Source of the DNA: Candidatus Zixiibacteriota bacterium
GTDB lineage: Bacteria > Zixibacteria > MSB-5A5 > SM23-73-2
DNA: 64,000 bases
Assembly: GCA_030615745.1 (NCBI GenBank)
Contig: JAUWYR010000001.1
Location: 1-64,000 of the forward strand
Direction: 5' to 3'
The number at the start of each line of letters is the position of its first letter. Within the stretch, counting starts at the first letter, position 1. This document shows positions 17,690-25,893 of this stretch, in pieces. The position numbers were made by a program, and so were the translations under genes. The notes under the pieces were generated by a model, which was not told the origin of the DNA, made no database searches, and saw only the letters and a program-made list of their open reading frames with translations.

Positions 17690-18811
17690 ATGAAAATTAC
17701 CTTGAGTGTAATCAAGGCAGACATTGGTAGTATTGGAGGTCATATCCAGCCGAGCAAGAGATTGAAAGAAACTGTTGGAGACTATATCAAATCCGAAGGG
17801 CTGAACAAAAATCTGATCAAAGATTTTTACATAAGCTCGACCGGGGATGATATTGCTATTCTCATGTCCCATCAAAAGGGAAAACTCGATTCCGATATTC
17901 ACAAGTTAGCCTGGGATGCTTTTGTTAAGGGAACAGAGGTGGCAAAAAAGCAGGGACTTTATGGTGCTGGGCAGGATCTTTTAAAGGATGCTTTCTCAGG
18001 GAATGTCAAGGGTATGGGACCTGCTGTGGCTGAGCTCGAGTTTGAGGAAAGACCGAATGAATCCTTTGTCTTTTTTGCTGCTGATAAAACTGACCCAGGC
18101 GCCTACAATCTCCCATTATATTTGGCATTTGTAGACCCTATGTATAATGCAGGACTTATGCTTTCTCCTAAAATGGATGAGGGATTCAAATTCGTCATAA
18201 TGGATGTTTCCTACACCGAGGCTGACAGGGTAATAGAGCTTTCCTCTCCTCAGGACCTTTACGATATCGCAGCCCTTTTGCGGGATAACCAGAGATTCGT
18301 GGTTGAATCAATTCATTCCAACAATACAAAAGAACAGGCAGCAGCAATGAGCACTACAAGATTGCACAATATCGCAGGAAAATACACGGGGAAGGATGAC
18401 CCGGTTGCTCTGGTCAGGGTACAGGGTGAATTTCCAGCTACAGGTGAGGTTCTTTCTCCTTACAACATCGGACATTTTGTGGCTGGATTTATGAGAGGTA
18501 GCCATAACGGACCTCTGATGCCGTCGAAAGCTAATACCACTATCTCCTTTTTCGATGGACCCCCGGTTGTAACTGCTCAGGCATTTTCAATGAGAGAAGG
18601 GAAATTCACCGAGCCAGCGGATTGCTTTGACCATCCTTTCTGGGATTATGTAAGAGACCAAGTCTCTCAGAAGGCTCTGGATATAAGGCGCCAGGGATTT
18701 TCCGGATGCGCCATGCTTCCTTACTCAGAGCTGGAGTATGGTGGTATCGTGGAGAAGATGAAAAAGCTGGATGGGAAGTTTAAAATTAAAGGTGAAAAAG
18801 TAAGAGTTTAA
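17690..18811 (+). CDS. fbp: Bifunctional fructose 1,6-bisphosphate aldolase/phosphatase (archaeal type V)
   Basis: 373 residues behind AAAGGAGG. N-terminal KITLSVIKADIGSIGGHIQPS includes the Asp/His metal ligands of this family; further hallmarks are STGDDIAILMSHQKG, KGMGPAVAELEFEERPNE, and LYLAFVDPMYNAGLMLSP. These enzymes first condense triose phosphates and then dephosphorylate FBP in the same site, committing carbon to gluconeogenesis. They are typical of archaea and deep-branching or thermophilic bacteria and replace classical FBPase. It is a single-gene unit closed by a terminator. Confidence 0.95.
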   Translation: MKITLSVIKADIGSIGGHIQPSKRLKETVGDYIKSEGLNKNLIKDFYISSTGDDIAILMSHQKGKLDSDIHKLAWDAFVKGTEVAKKQGLYGAGQDLLKDAFSGNVKGMGPAVAELEFEERPNESFVFFAADKTDPGAYNLPLYLAFVDPMYNAGLMLSPKMDEGFKFVIMDVSYTEADRVIELSSPQDLYDIAALLRDNQRFVVESIHSNNTKEQAAAMSTTRLHNIAGKYTGKDDPVALVRVQGEFPATGEVLSPYNIGHFVAGFMRGSHNGPLMPSKANTTISFFDGPPVVTAQAFSMREGKFTEPADCFDHPFWDYVRDQVSQKALDIRRQGFSGCAMLPYSELEYGGIVEKMKKLDGKFKIKGEKVRV

Positions 18812-18849
18812 AATTAAGAATTAAAAAGTCCAAAATTAAAGATAAAAAA

Positions 18850-18879
18850 GGCCCCATTCTCAAAAGGGTGGGGTTTTTT
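18850..18879 (+). terminator. Intrinsic terminator of the FBP aldolase/phosphatase gene
   Basis: GCCCCATTCT, a CAAA loop and AGGGTGGGGT with wobble pairs, followed by TTTTTT. 39 bases after the stop. Confidence 0.8.
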
Positions 18880-18948
18880 AATTAGCAAAAATTAGATTGG
18901 GAACCTTTTAGTTGCCTAAATGGTCTTTTTTTCTTCAGATACTTATAA

Positions 18949-19082
18949 GTAAAGCTAAAGCTTTACACTCCAAAGAAATAAAAATCAGTATCCCCACCTT
19001 GCCTCCAAGGTGGGATTCATTTACCCACGTTGAGGGCAACGTGGGATTACCTTTTTAAGTCAAGCTAAAGCTTGACACTCCA
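18949..19082. repeat. Cluster of hairpin repeats upstream of tRNA-Gly
   Basis: Copy 5 of the GTAAAGC family (18949-18972, GTAAAGCTAAAGCTTTAC), then CCCACCTTGCCTCCAAGGTGGG and CCCACGTTGAGGGCAACGTGGG (18992-19051), then copy 6 (19059-19082). The two middle hairpins recur at 34788-34856 and 35944-35980. Confidence 0.8.
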
Positions 19083-19101
19083 AAAAGTAAAATAAAAAAA
19101 C

Positions 19102-19130
19102 TTGACAAGGGCAAAAATCTTTTATAAATA
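19102..19130 (+). promoter_or_regulatory. Probable promoter of the tRNA-Gly gene
   Basis: TTGACA at 19102 with TATAAA at 19123 (15-base spacer) or TAAATA at 19125 (17-base spacer), about 30 bases before the mature tRNA. Confidence 0.5.
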
Positions 19131-19157
19131 AATCATGCGGAAGCATCAAGAGATAAA

Positions 19158-19229
19158 GCGGGTGTAATTCAGCGGTAGAATGCAAGCTTCCCAAGCTTGA
19201 CGTCGAGGGTCCGACTCCCTTCACCCGCT
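19158..19229 (+). tRNA. tRNA-Gly, anticodon CCC
   Basis: Folds as a cloverleaf: acceptor GCGGGTG/CACCCGC, D-stem ATTC/GAAT, anticodon stem CAAGC/GCTTG with loop TTCCCAA (anticodon CCC), and T-stem GAGGG/CCCTT. No CCA is encoded; a T-run follows. The T-loop reads TCCGACT, with C where the nearly universal T55 (pseudouridine site) is expected. Confidence 0.9.
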
Positions 19230-19276
19230 TTTTTCTTTTTTGTATTTTTTAACTTAGCTTATTATATTAATCCTGT

Positions 19277-20578
19277 ATGAAAATATTGGAAGTTCAAAAA
19301 AATAGCATTGCTCAAAAATATGGGATTTTTCCAGGGGAGAAAATATTGGAGATCAACCATAACCCGGTAAGTGATATAATAGATTACAGATTTTTTGTAT
19401 CAGATAAGATCGTTTTTTTGAAATTAAAAGACAGAAAAGGAAAGGTAAAAAGAATCAAAATAAAAAAGAAAGAGGAGGATGATTTAGGAATTGTTTTAGA
19501 GAAGACAAGATACAGAGCGTGCAGGAATAAATGTATTTTTTGTTTTGTTGACCAGTTGCCAAAAGGTTTAAGAAAATCTCTCTATTTCAAAGATGAGGAT
19601 TTGAGGCTATCCTTTCTTTTTGGAAATTTCATCACCCTGACCAATCTTTCTGATAAAGATTTTGATAGAATAAAAAATCAAAGAATATCTCCACTTTATA
19701 TCTCAGTTCACACCACTGATGAGAAATTGAGAAAAAAGATTTTAGGTGATAAAAAGATTCCACCGATTCTACCAGCGATAAAAAGATTGACTAAAAATAA
19801 AATTGTGCTTCACACCCAGATAGTTTTATGTCCAAAAGTAAATGATGGGACAAATCTTGAAAAATCTGTTTTTGATTTAGCATCTTTCTATCCACAGGTA
19901 AAATCTTTGGCTATTGTGCCTGTGGGTTTGACAAAGTTCAGGGATAATTTGCCAAAAATCATTCCAGTCAATAAAAAGATCGCTTTTCAAATTGTAAAAA
20001 AAATAAAAATTTGGCAGAATGTCTTCAGAAAAAAATTTGGTCAGGGGTTTGTCTATGCGGGAGATGAATTTTTCCTTAAGGCAGGACTTGACATCCCTCA
20101 AAGAAAATATTATGATGATTTTTACCAGATAGAAAACGGTGTGGGGATGGTGAGAAGATTTTTAGAAGATTTCAAATCAGAACAAAAAAAATTGCCAAAA
20201 AAGTTAAAGAAAAAATTAAATTTAACTTTAGTCACAGGCAAACTATCTTTAAAGATTATCAAAGATAGGGTTGAAAAAAGATTGAACCAGATTGAGAATC
20301 TTGAGGTGAAAACAGTTGGAATAAAAAATCAGTTTTTTGGTAATTCTGTTACTGTGTCCGGTCTTTTAGCAGGATTTGACATTTTGGAAACTCTAAAAAA
20401 AATGAAATTAGGTGATATAATTATTTTGCCTCCTGACTGTGTAAACACCAATGGAGTTTTTTTAGATGGTCTGAGCCCTGAGGACTTAGAAAAAAAATTT
20501 AAAAGAAAAATTGTGGTTAGTTTATACAATATTGTGCAGACAATAAATAATATTGTAAGAAGTCGTAACGCAAGGTAA
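19277..20578 (+). CDS. PDZ/DUF512 radical-SAM-like protein
   Basis: 433 residues. The N-terminal ~70 residues form a PDZ-like domain (IAQKYGIFPGEKILEINH). The middle has CRNKCIFCFVDQLPKGL, the CxxxCxxC cluster of this family, then SLYFKDEDLRLSFLFGNF, and the C-terminal DUF512 domain ends with a conserved GDIIILPPDC. The family is a putative Fe-S oxidoreductase widely found next to der, as here (53-base gap). Its reaction is not known. Low GC and Lys-rich like its neighbours, so no sign of transfer. Confidence 0.9.
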   Translation: MKILEVQKNSIAQKYGIFPGEKILEINHNPVSDIIDYRFFVSDKIVFLKLKDRKGKVKRIKIKKKEEDDLGIVLEKTRYRACRNKCIFCFVDQLPKGLRKSLYFKDEDLRLSFLFGNFITLTNLSDKDFDRIKNQRISPLYISVHTTDEKLRKKILGDKKIPPILPAIKRLTKNKIVLHTQIVLCPKVNDGTNLEKSVFDLASFYPQVKSLAIVPVGLTKFRDNLPKIIPVNKKIAFQIVKKIKIWQNVFRKKFGQGFVYAGDEFFLKAGLDIPQRKYYDDFYQIENGVGMVRRFLEDFKSEQKKLPKKLKKKLNLTLVTGKLSLKIIKDRVEKRLNQIENLEVKTVGIKNQFFGNSVTVSGLLAGFDILETLKKMKLGDIIILPPDCVNTNGVFLDGLSPEDLEKKFKRKIVVSLYNIVQTINNIVRSRNAR

Positions 20579-20631
20579 AAGCCTTGCTTTGCAGAAAAAG
20601 ACTTGAAGGTTAACTTTAAATAACACCTCTT

Positions 20632-21945
20632 ATGCAAAAGCCAATTGTTGCAATAATAGGAAGGCCCAATGTGGGGAAATCAACCCTTTTCAATCGATTG
20701 ATAAAAAGAAAAATTGCAGTGGTTGATAAAACCCCAGGTGTTACAAGGGATAGGAATTATGCAGAATGTAGCTGGGTTGGGAAAAACTTCTATTTAGTGG
20801 ATACTGGAGGTTTTATTCCTAAAACAAAAAATGAGTTACAAAAAAAAGTTTTGGCTCAGGTTGAAACTGCCATTTATGAGGCGGATCTGATTTTATTTCT
20901 TGTGGATAATAAGGTTGGTGTTCAGAATATAGACCAGGAAATAGCGAAAAGATTGAGAAAGGAGGGTAAAAAGATTATCTTGGTTGCAAACAAGGTTGAC
21001 AATGAGACAGAGGAAAAAGAGATTTTTAAGCTAAAGAGATTAGGGCTGGGAGATCCAGTTCCAGTTTCCTCAACTTCAGGTAGAAACACAGGTGAGCTTT
21101 TAGAAAGAATAGTTGAATTTTTGCCGGAGGTAAAATTTGAGGAGGAAAAAAAAGAGGAAATAAAGATCGCAGTTATCGGTCGTCCTAATGTAGGGAAGTC
21201 CTCTTTGGTGAATGCGATATCAGGGGAGGAAAAACTCATAGTTACTGAAATCCCCGGAACAACAAGGGATTCAATAGATACCGAAGTTCAAATCAATGAC
21301 AGGATATTTACCCTAATTGATACTTCAGGTTTAAAACGTAAGTCAAAGATAAAAGAAGACTTAGATTATTACACTTTGCTCAGAACTCTAAGAAGCATCG
21401 AGCGTTGTGATATAGCTTTAGTCTTAATCGAAGCGCAAGAAGGATTGGTGAATCAAGACCTTAAGATTTTCCAACAGGTAGAAAAAGCTTGGAAAGGGAT
21501 GGTGATGGTGGTGAACAAGTGGGATTTGGTGGAAAAAGATAGCACGACAGCTGACCTTTATACCAGAACCATTCGTCAAAATGCTCCTTTTTTAAACTAT
21601 ATTCCCATAATTTACATCTCAGCCAAGACGAAAAAAAGGGTTAAGCAGACCTTGAATTTTGCTTTGAAGGTTTATGATGAAAGGAAAAAAAGAGTTCAGA
21701 CCCAAAAGTTAAATGATAAATTAAGGGTTGAGATAGAAAAAAGACCGCCTGCTCAGGCAATGGGCAAGTATATAAAGATATTCTATGTCACCCAAACAAA
21801 TGTAGAACCACCCACATTTGTTTTTTTCTGTAATTATCCCAAGCTTTTGCAAAAGACTTATTTAAGATTTTTGGAGAATAAAATAAGGAGTCATTTTGGA
21901 TTTATAGGAGCTCCTTTGAGGATAAAGGTGAGGAAAAGGGAATAA
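20632..21945 (+). CDS. der: Ribosome-assembly GTPase Der (EngA)
   Basis: 437 residues, the usual Der length. Two tandem GTPase domains each show P-loop (GRPNVGKSTLFNRL near residue 9; GRPNVGKSSLVNAI near 180), DTGG or DTSG and NKVD or NKWD motifs, followed by the C-terminal KH-like domain. Der acts in maturation of the 50S ribosomal subunit. It follows the DUF512 gene in the same direction, a conserved pairing. Confidence 0.97.
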   Translation: MQKPIVAIIGRPNVGKSTLFNRLIKRKIAVVDKTPGVTRDRNYAECSWVGKNFYLVDTGGFIPKTKNELQKKVLAQVETAIYEADLILFLVDNKVGVQNIDQEIAKRLRKEGKKIILVANKVDNETEEKEIFKLKRLGLGDPVPVSSTSGRNTGELLERIVEFLPEVKFEEEKKEEIKIAVIGRPNVGKSSLVNAISGEEKLIVTEIPGTTRDSIDTEVQINDRIFTLIDTSGLKRKSKIKEDLDYYTLLRTLRSIERCDIALVLIEAQEGLVNQDLKIFQQVEKAWKGMVMVVNKWDLVEKDSTTADLYTRTIRQNAPFLNYIPIIYISAKTKKRVKQTLNFALKVYDERKKRVQTQKLNDKLRVEIEKRPPAQAMGKYIKIFYVTQTNVEPPTFVFFCNYPKLLQKTYLRFLENKIRSHFGFIGAPLRIKVRKRE

Positions 21946-21951
21946 GAAAAT

Positions 21952-22089
21952 GTAGGGGAGACCTTTATGGTCTCCTAAAAGGAGTGCGATTCCGCCTTTG
22001 GCGGGACGCATGCAACCCGTATGGGTTGCACTCCGAAATTAAAACGTCTGGGATAAACCCAGACGCTACGAAAAACTAAAATCCGTTGA
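21952..22089. repeat. Hairpin repeats after der (GGAGACC, CGTCTGGG modules)
   Basis: GTAGGGGAGACC/GGTCTCC, a GTGC...GCAC module containing CCGCCTTTGGCGG and GCAACCCGTATGGGTTGC, and CGTCTGGGATAAACCCAGACG. All are modules found elsewhere in the window. Confidence 0.65.
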
Positions 22090-22093
22090 TGCA

Positions 22094-22203
22094 GGAATTG
22101 TCGTCCCTGGCCGGGCAGGCAAGACCCGTTCCGGGGATTTCTTACACCGAAGCTAAGGTTAGGGAATTCCCCCGCTGTTCAGCGGGATCTTTACGACAAT
22201 TCC
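22094..22203. repeat. 110-bp element with terminal inverted repeats GGAATTGTCG/CGACAATTCC
   Basis: Ten-base perfect terminal inverted repeats enclose the CCCTGGCCGGGCAGG module and CCCCGCTGTTCAGCGGG. It looks like a small non-coding MITE or a complex hairpin RNA; no coding frame is present. Confidence 0.6.
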
Positions 22204-22256
22204 CCAACCAACTGAAGAAAACTGAAATACCGATTCACAGGGATTAAGAATACGTA

Positions 22257-22547
22257 ATGGCGGAGTTTATTTCTGAAAAAATTGAAGTTTTAAAAGATGA
22301 AAAATTAAGATTACCTCTTTCTTTTTTATGGAGGGGAAAAGAATATAAGATAAAAGAAGTAATTGAGAGCAGGGCTGACTGGGGTTTTTCAAAAGGAGCA
22401 CCTAAAAGGAAAAACTGGAGGTTAAGACATCATCGTAACTACTTTAAGGTGAAAACAGAAAAAGATCAAATTTTTGAGATATATCATAACAGGAAGAGCA
22501 AAAAAGATCAGGGGGAATGGATACTTTATCAAAAATTAAAAATTTAA
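22257..22547 (+). CDS. Small conserved-looking protein, possibly DUF6504-like
   Basis: 96 residues, basic. Contains FLWRGKEYKIKEVIES and WRLRHHRNYFKVKTEKDQIFEIYHNRK; the latter resembles the H-R-x-Y-x-(R/K)-V-x-(T)-x-x-G-x-x-F-E-(I/L)-Y core of DUF6504-type proteins. Function unknown. It stands before plsY in the same direction. Confidence 0.55.
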   Translation: MAEFISEKIEVLKDEKLRLPLSFLWRGKEYKIKEVIESRADWGFSKGAPKRKNWRLRHHRNYFKVKTEKDQIFEIYHNRKSKKDQGEWILYQKLKI

Positions 22548-22660
22548 AATTAAAAATGAAAAATTATTAAAATTCAAAATTTAAAATGAAAAATTCAAAA
22601 TTGGAATGCTAAATTAAAAAAATTCAAAATTAAAAGTGAAAAATTTAAAATTAAATTAAT
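22535..22660. repeat. AT-rich degenerate repeat of an AAAATTCAAAATTAAAAATG-type unit
   Basis: About 125 bases nearly free of G and C made of imperfect units AAAATTCAAAATT and AAAATGAAAAATT, starting inside the end of the 22257 gene and running to the plsY start. Likely an expanded microsatellite. Confidence 0.6.
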
Positions 22661-22661
22661 A

Positions 22662-23300
22662 ATGCAAAATTTGATTTTCGTTATAGTTTTGAGTTATCTT
22701 TTGGGCTCTTTTCCTACAAGCGTTGTGCTCAGCAGATTGTGGAAAGGGATTGATATAAGGGATTATGGATCAAAAAATGCAGGAGCAACTAATGTATACA
22801 GAGTTTTAGGAATTGCTCCTGCGCTCATTGTTCTTTTAATTGATGCCTTTAAGGGGATAGGCTCTGTTTTATGGATATCTCAGATCGGTTCCAATAATCT
22901 ATATTTAAATATGATAACTTTACAGCTTTTAGCAGGTGCATCTGCAATTTTTGGTCATATTTTCCCAATTTATATAGGTTTTAAAGGAGGTAAAGGAATC
23001 GGGACAGGGATGGGGGTTTTCCTAGCTTTGATTCCAAAGGAGGTTTTATTAGCACTTTGTATTTTTGTCCTCGTCGTTGCCTTAACCCGATATGTCTCTT
23101 TAGGCTCTTTGTGCGCAGCAACGTTTATATCCCTTGCTTTGATTTTCGAAAAATATTATTTTAATGTGAAAGTTGAAAATGAGCTTGTTTTTATGACTTT
23201 AGCTTTGACTCTTTTAGTTTTCTTTACTCACAGGTCGAACATAAAAAGACTTTTGAAAGGAAAAGAGAATAAATTAGGACAAAAGAGAAAAAATTTTTAG
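22662..23300 (+). CDS. plsY: Acyl-phosphate:glycerol-3-phosphate acyltransferase PlsY
   Basis: 212 residues, membrane protein. The three loop motifs of PlsY are visible: GSFPTSVVLSR near residue 16, DYGSKNAGATNV near 35, and GHIFPIYIGFKGGKGIGT near 100. It transfers an acyl group from acyl-phosphate to glycerol-3-phosphate, the first step of phospholipid synthesis. Next gene gpsA makes its substrate; the 18-base gap suggests an operon. Confidence 0.95.
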   Translation: MQNLIFVIVLSYLLGSFPTSVVLSRLWKGIDIRDYGSKNAGATNVYRVLGIAPALIVLLIDAFKGIGSVLWISQIGSNNLYLNMITLQLLAGASAIFGHIFPIYIGFKGGKGIGTGMGVFLALIPKEVLLALCIFVLVVALTRYVSLGSLCAATFISLALIFEKYYFNVKVENELVFMTLALTLLVFFTHRSNIKRLLKGKENKLGQKRKNF

Positions 23301-23318
23301 TTTTTTTCTTTTGAAACT

Positions 23319-24341
23319 ATGCCAAAAAAAATGAGAAGTAAAATCGCCATTTTAGGAGCAGGTAGTTGGGGAATTGCCCTGGGGGTTATGTTGAACTCCG
23401 AGGGTCATAGAATAACTTTGTGGGAGTTCGACCAAAAGGAGATGATTAAATTAAATACAAAAAGAGAACATCCCAAAAAACTTCCAGGGGCAAAAATACC
23501 TCAAAGGGTTAAAATAACAGATGATTTAGAAGAGGCAACTTTTGACTCTGAATTTCTACTTTTGGCAATTCCATCTCACACTGTAAGAGAGGTAGCAAAA
23601 AAGTTAGCTAAAATAAATTTAAATCAACCTTTGATAGTCAACCTAGCCAAAGGGATTGAGAACAAGACCCTTTGCAGGATGTCCGAGGTTTTAACTTCTG
23701 AGCTTCCAAAAAATCTACATAAAAATATTACAACTCTATCCGGACCCTCCCATGCAGAGGAGGTCTCTAAAAAGATTCCTACAACAGTCGTTGTTGCTGG
23801 ATTTGATGAGAAAGTTGCACAAAAGGTTCAAAAAACTCTTATCAATCTCTATTTCAGGATTTATACTAATTCTGACTTAATCGGGGTTGAGCTCGGGGGC
23901 TCTTTAAAAAATGTCATCGCCATCGCATCAGGAATATGTGATGGTTTGAATTTGGGTGATAATACCAAAGGTGCTTTGTTGACCAGGGGTTTGGCTGAGA
24001 TGATAAGGTTAGGAGAAAAATTGGGTGCAAAGGCTCAAACTTTCGCCGGGCTTTCTGGAATGGGAGATTTGATCACCACTTGCTTTTCCCCTTATTCGAG
24101 AAATAGATTTGTAGGGGAACAGATTGGTAAAGGGAGAAAATTAAAAAAGATTTTAAAAGATATGGTTATGGTTGCTGAAGGAGTTAAAACCACTTTATCT
24201 GTTTACAAAATCTCAAAAAAATTTAAAGTGGAGATGCCTATTACAGAAGAGGTTCATCTTGTTTTATTCAAAAATAAAGACCCTATGAAGGGAGTTTATG
24301 ATCTTATGTCTCGTGGTCCAAAATCTGAAATTTGGGGTTGA
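23319..24341 (+). CDS. gpsA: NAD(P)-dependent glycerol-3-phosphate dehydrogenase GpsA
   Basis: 340 residues. N-terminal Rossmann motif GAGSWGIALG; later SGPSHAEEV, LGGSLKNVIAIASGI with the catalytic Lys, and GLSGMGDLITTCFSPYSRNR, all standard for GpsA. It reduces dihydroxyacetone phosphate to sn-glycerol-3-phosphate for PlsY encoded just upstream. Confidence 0.97.
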   Translation: MPKKMRSKIAILGAGSWGIALGVMLNSEGHRITLWEFDQKEMIKLNTKREHPKKLPGAKIPQRVKITDDLEEATFDSEFLLLAIPSHTVREVAKKLAKINLNQPLIVNLAKGIENKTLCRMSEVLTSELPKNLHKNITTLSGPSHAEEVSKKIPTTVVVAGFDEKVAQKVQKTLINLYFRIYTNSDLIGVELGGSLKNVIAIASGICDGLNLGDNTKGALLTRGLAEMIRLGEKLGAKAQTFAGLSGMGDLITTCFSPYSRNRFVGEQIGKGRKLKKILKDMVMVAEGVKTTLSVYKISKKFKVEMPITEEVHLVLFKNKDPMKGVYDLMSRGPKSEIWG

Positions 24342-24392
24342 CAAAAAAAATTAAATCTTTATCTTATTGGAAAATCTATCAGGGAGGGTTAG

Positions 24393-24746
24393 TTGCGGAA
24401 AAACGCTAAAGGAAAACTTTATCATTCGATAAGCGAGGTAAGCAAGACAACCGGAATAAAACCCTATGTCTTGAGGTTCTGGGAAAAGGAGTTTCCCGGT
24501 TTAAGACCTAAAAAAAACAGAGCGGGCAATCGCTCCTATCAACAAAAAGATATAGAGTTAATAACTCAGATCAAATATCTCCTTTACAATGAGGGTTATA
24601 CCATTGAGGGAGCAAGAAGCAAACTGAAAAACTATAGGATCAAAAAGAAAAAGACATTTGCTTTAAAGGAGAGAGAAAAGATCAAGCTGAAAAGTTTGCT
24701 TTTTGAGGTGAGAGGGGAGTTGGAGGAGATACTCAAACTTTTCTGA
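24393..24746 (+). CDS. MerR-family transcriptional regulator
   Basis: 117 residues from a TTG start with AGGGAGGG five bases upstream. The N-terminal winged helix reads YHSISEVSKTTGIKPYVLRFWEKEF...RSYQQKDI, the MerR DNA-binding pattern, followed by a short coiled coil. No ligand-binding C-terminal domain, so its signal is unknown. Stand-alone MerR proteins of this size often follow gpsA/plsY or tRNA genes in these lineages. Confidence 0.85.
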   Translation: MRKNAKGKLYHSISEVSKTTGIKPYVLRFWEKEFPGLRPKKNRAGNRSYQQKDIELITQIKYLLYNEGYTIEGARSKLKNYRIKKKKTFALKEREKIKLKSLLFEVRGELEEILKLF

Positions 24747-24751
24747 TAGTT

Positions 24752-24826
24752 CGGGGCGTGGCGCAGTCTGGTTAGCGCACTCGCTTGGGGTGCGAGTGGT
24801 CGGCCGTTCGAATCGGCTCGCCCCGA
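24752..24826 (+). tRNA. tRNA-Pro, anticodon GGG
   Basis: Cloverleaf: acceptor CGGGGCG/CGCCCCG, D-stem GCGC/GCGC, anticodon stem CTCGC/GCGAG with loop TTGGGGT (anticodon GGG), and T-stem GGCCG/CGGCT with loop TTCGAAT. No CCA encoded. An integrase remnant begins within a dozen bases of its 3' end. Confidence 0.93.
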
Positions 24827-24837
24827 CTAAAATTTGA

Positions 24838-24975
24838 ATCTAATTTTGTTAGAAAGCCTTAGGACATAAGAGTTGGAAAACAACTGAGATTTATACTCAT
24901 GTAAGCACAAAAAGTATAAGTAAAATTCAAAGTCCTTTGGACAGTTTAGGCTTAAGACAAAGGGGTAATAAATGA
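24838..24975 (+). pseudogene. C-terminal remnant of an integron-type tyrosine recombinase (IntI/Xer)
   Basis: The frame ending at TGA 24975 reads LGHKSWKTTEIYTHVSTKS, followed by ISKIQSPLDSLGLRQRGNK. This is the box II end of tyrosine recombinases: LGH-x-S, TTxIYTHV with the nucleophilic Tyr, and the SPLD-x-L tail typical of integron integrases (IntI1 ends with IYTHV...RSPLDAL). Farther upstream the frame is broken by a TAG and a shift, and the tRNA-Pro gene occupies the place of the rest, so only the last ~35 codons survive. It has the same orientation as the cassettes that follow, as in Treponema denticola-type inverted integrons. Confidence 0.75.
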
Positions 24976-25002
24976 CGAAATTTATTAAAAGGAAGGGGTT
25001 CT

Positions 25003-25058
25003 GGCTATTCATCCAGAGGTGGAATAAACGAACTTGTTCGGTTATGAACAAGTTAGCC
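25003..25058 (+). other. Candidate attI-like recombination site
   Basis: Lies between the integrase remnant and the first cassette gene. It has a GAACTTGTTC/GAACAAGTT inverted repeat ending in GTTAGCC (25052-25058), which resembles the GTTRRRY core. Its cassette-side bases TTAGCC nearly match the complement of the R'' box (GCCTAAC) of the first attC, as expected at the start of a cassette. It lacks the central motif shared by the two attC sites, hence attI rather than attC. A second core-like GTTAAGT is at 25085. Confidence 0.5.
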
Positions 25059-25097
25059 GAAATAGCCACACAGTAAAAGCAAAGGTTAAGTGAGATT

Positions 25098-25874
25098 ATG
25101 GATCAGAGAATTATACAAAATTTGGAAAAGTTGGTTGAGGAAGGCAAGAAGCTTGCGCCTCAAGGCGGCAGGGCGGCTGAAGGATATAACGATAAATTAC
25201 AATCTGAATATGTTTCATGGAGAATGCGAAGTTTAAGTGCAATAGAATCCCTTGGAAAACTTGCTGCAAGTCTCAAGAAAGAAATAGAAAGCGATAAAAG
25301 TGGACCTTATTTTTACCAGTCATCAGCACAAAGAGTGTTAGGTTGTATCCAAGCTGCTTTAGAAATTGCTAAAGAAGCAAAGGCTGAGACACTAAAGGAG
25401 ACCGCAAGGACTAAAGAAGGGAAAATACTTTCCAGCAAAGTCTTTATCGTACACGGACATGATGAAGCAGCGCGAGAGGCCACAGCCCGTTTTGTTGAAA
25501 AGCTCGGTCTTGTAGCTGTCATTCTTCATGAGCAGCCAAGTAAGGGGCGAACAATCATTGAAAAATTTGAAGATTATGCCGACGTTAGTTTTGCAATTGT
25601 TTTGCTTACTCCCGATGATATCGGAGCACCGTCTGAAAATCCCAAAAATCTCTTGCCCAGAGCTCGACAAAATGTAATTTTTGAACTTGGATATTTCATT
25701 GGTGCTCTTGGACGGGATCGAGTTGTTGCGTTGTACAAGAAGGATGTCGAAATTCCATCTGATTATCAAGGTGTTATGTTTATTCCGTTCGATGAATCCG
25801 GCTCCTGGAGATTTGCGCTAGCGAAAGAGTTAAAGACGGCCGGAATGAACATAGATTTAAATAAAGCAATATGA
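25098..25874 (+). CDS. Integron cassette gene 1: TIR-like (CAP12/PycTIR-type) nucleotide-binding effector
   Basis: 258 residues. The first ~110 residues are helical, with no recognised domain. Residues ~114-245 match the TIR-like predicted nucleotide-binding family (PF10137-type): KVFIVHGHDEAAREATARF, HEQPSKGRTIIEKFED with the likely catalytic Glu, VLLTPDDIG, and RQNVIFELGYFIGALGRDR. Known members cut NAD+ as effectors in CBASS and Pycsar antiphage systems. No cyclase lies nearby, so it may use a built-in sensor. It begins 40 bases after the putative attI core and ends 20 bases before attC1, the compact spacing of a gene cassette. Confidence 0.85.
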   Translation: MDQRIIQNLEKLVEEGKKLAPQGGRAAEGYNDKLQSEYVSWRMRSLSAIESLGKLAASLKKEIESDKSGPYFYQSSAQRVLGCIQAALEIAKEAKAETLKETARTKEGKILSSKVFIVHGHDEAAREATARFVEKLGLVAVILHEQPSKGRTIIEKFEDYADVSFAIVLLTPDDIGAPSENPKNLLPRARQNVIFELGYFIGALGRDRVVALYKKDVEIPSDYQGVMFIPFDESGSWRFALAKELKTAGMNIDLNKAI

Positions 25875-25893
25875 ATATAATTGTGGCTACTTC

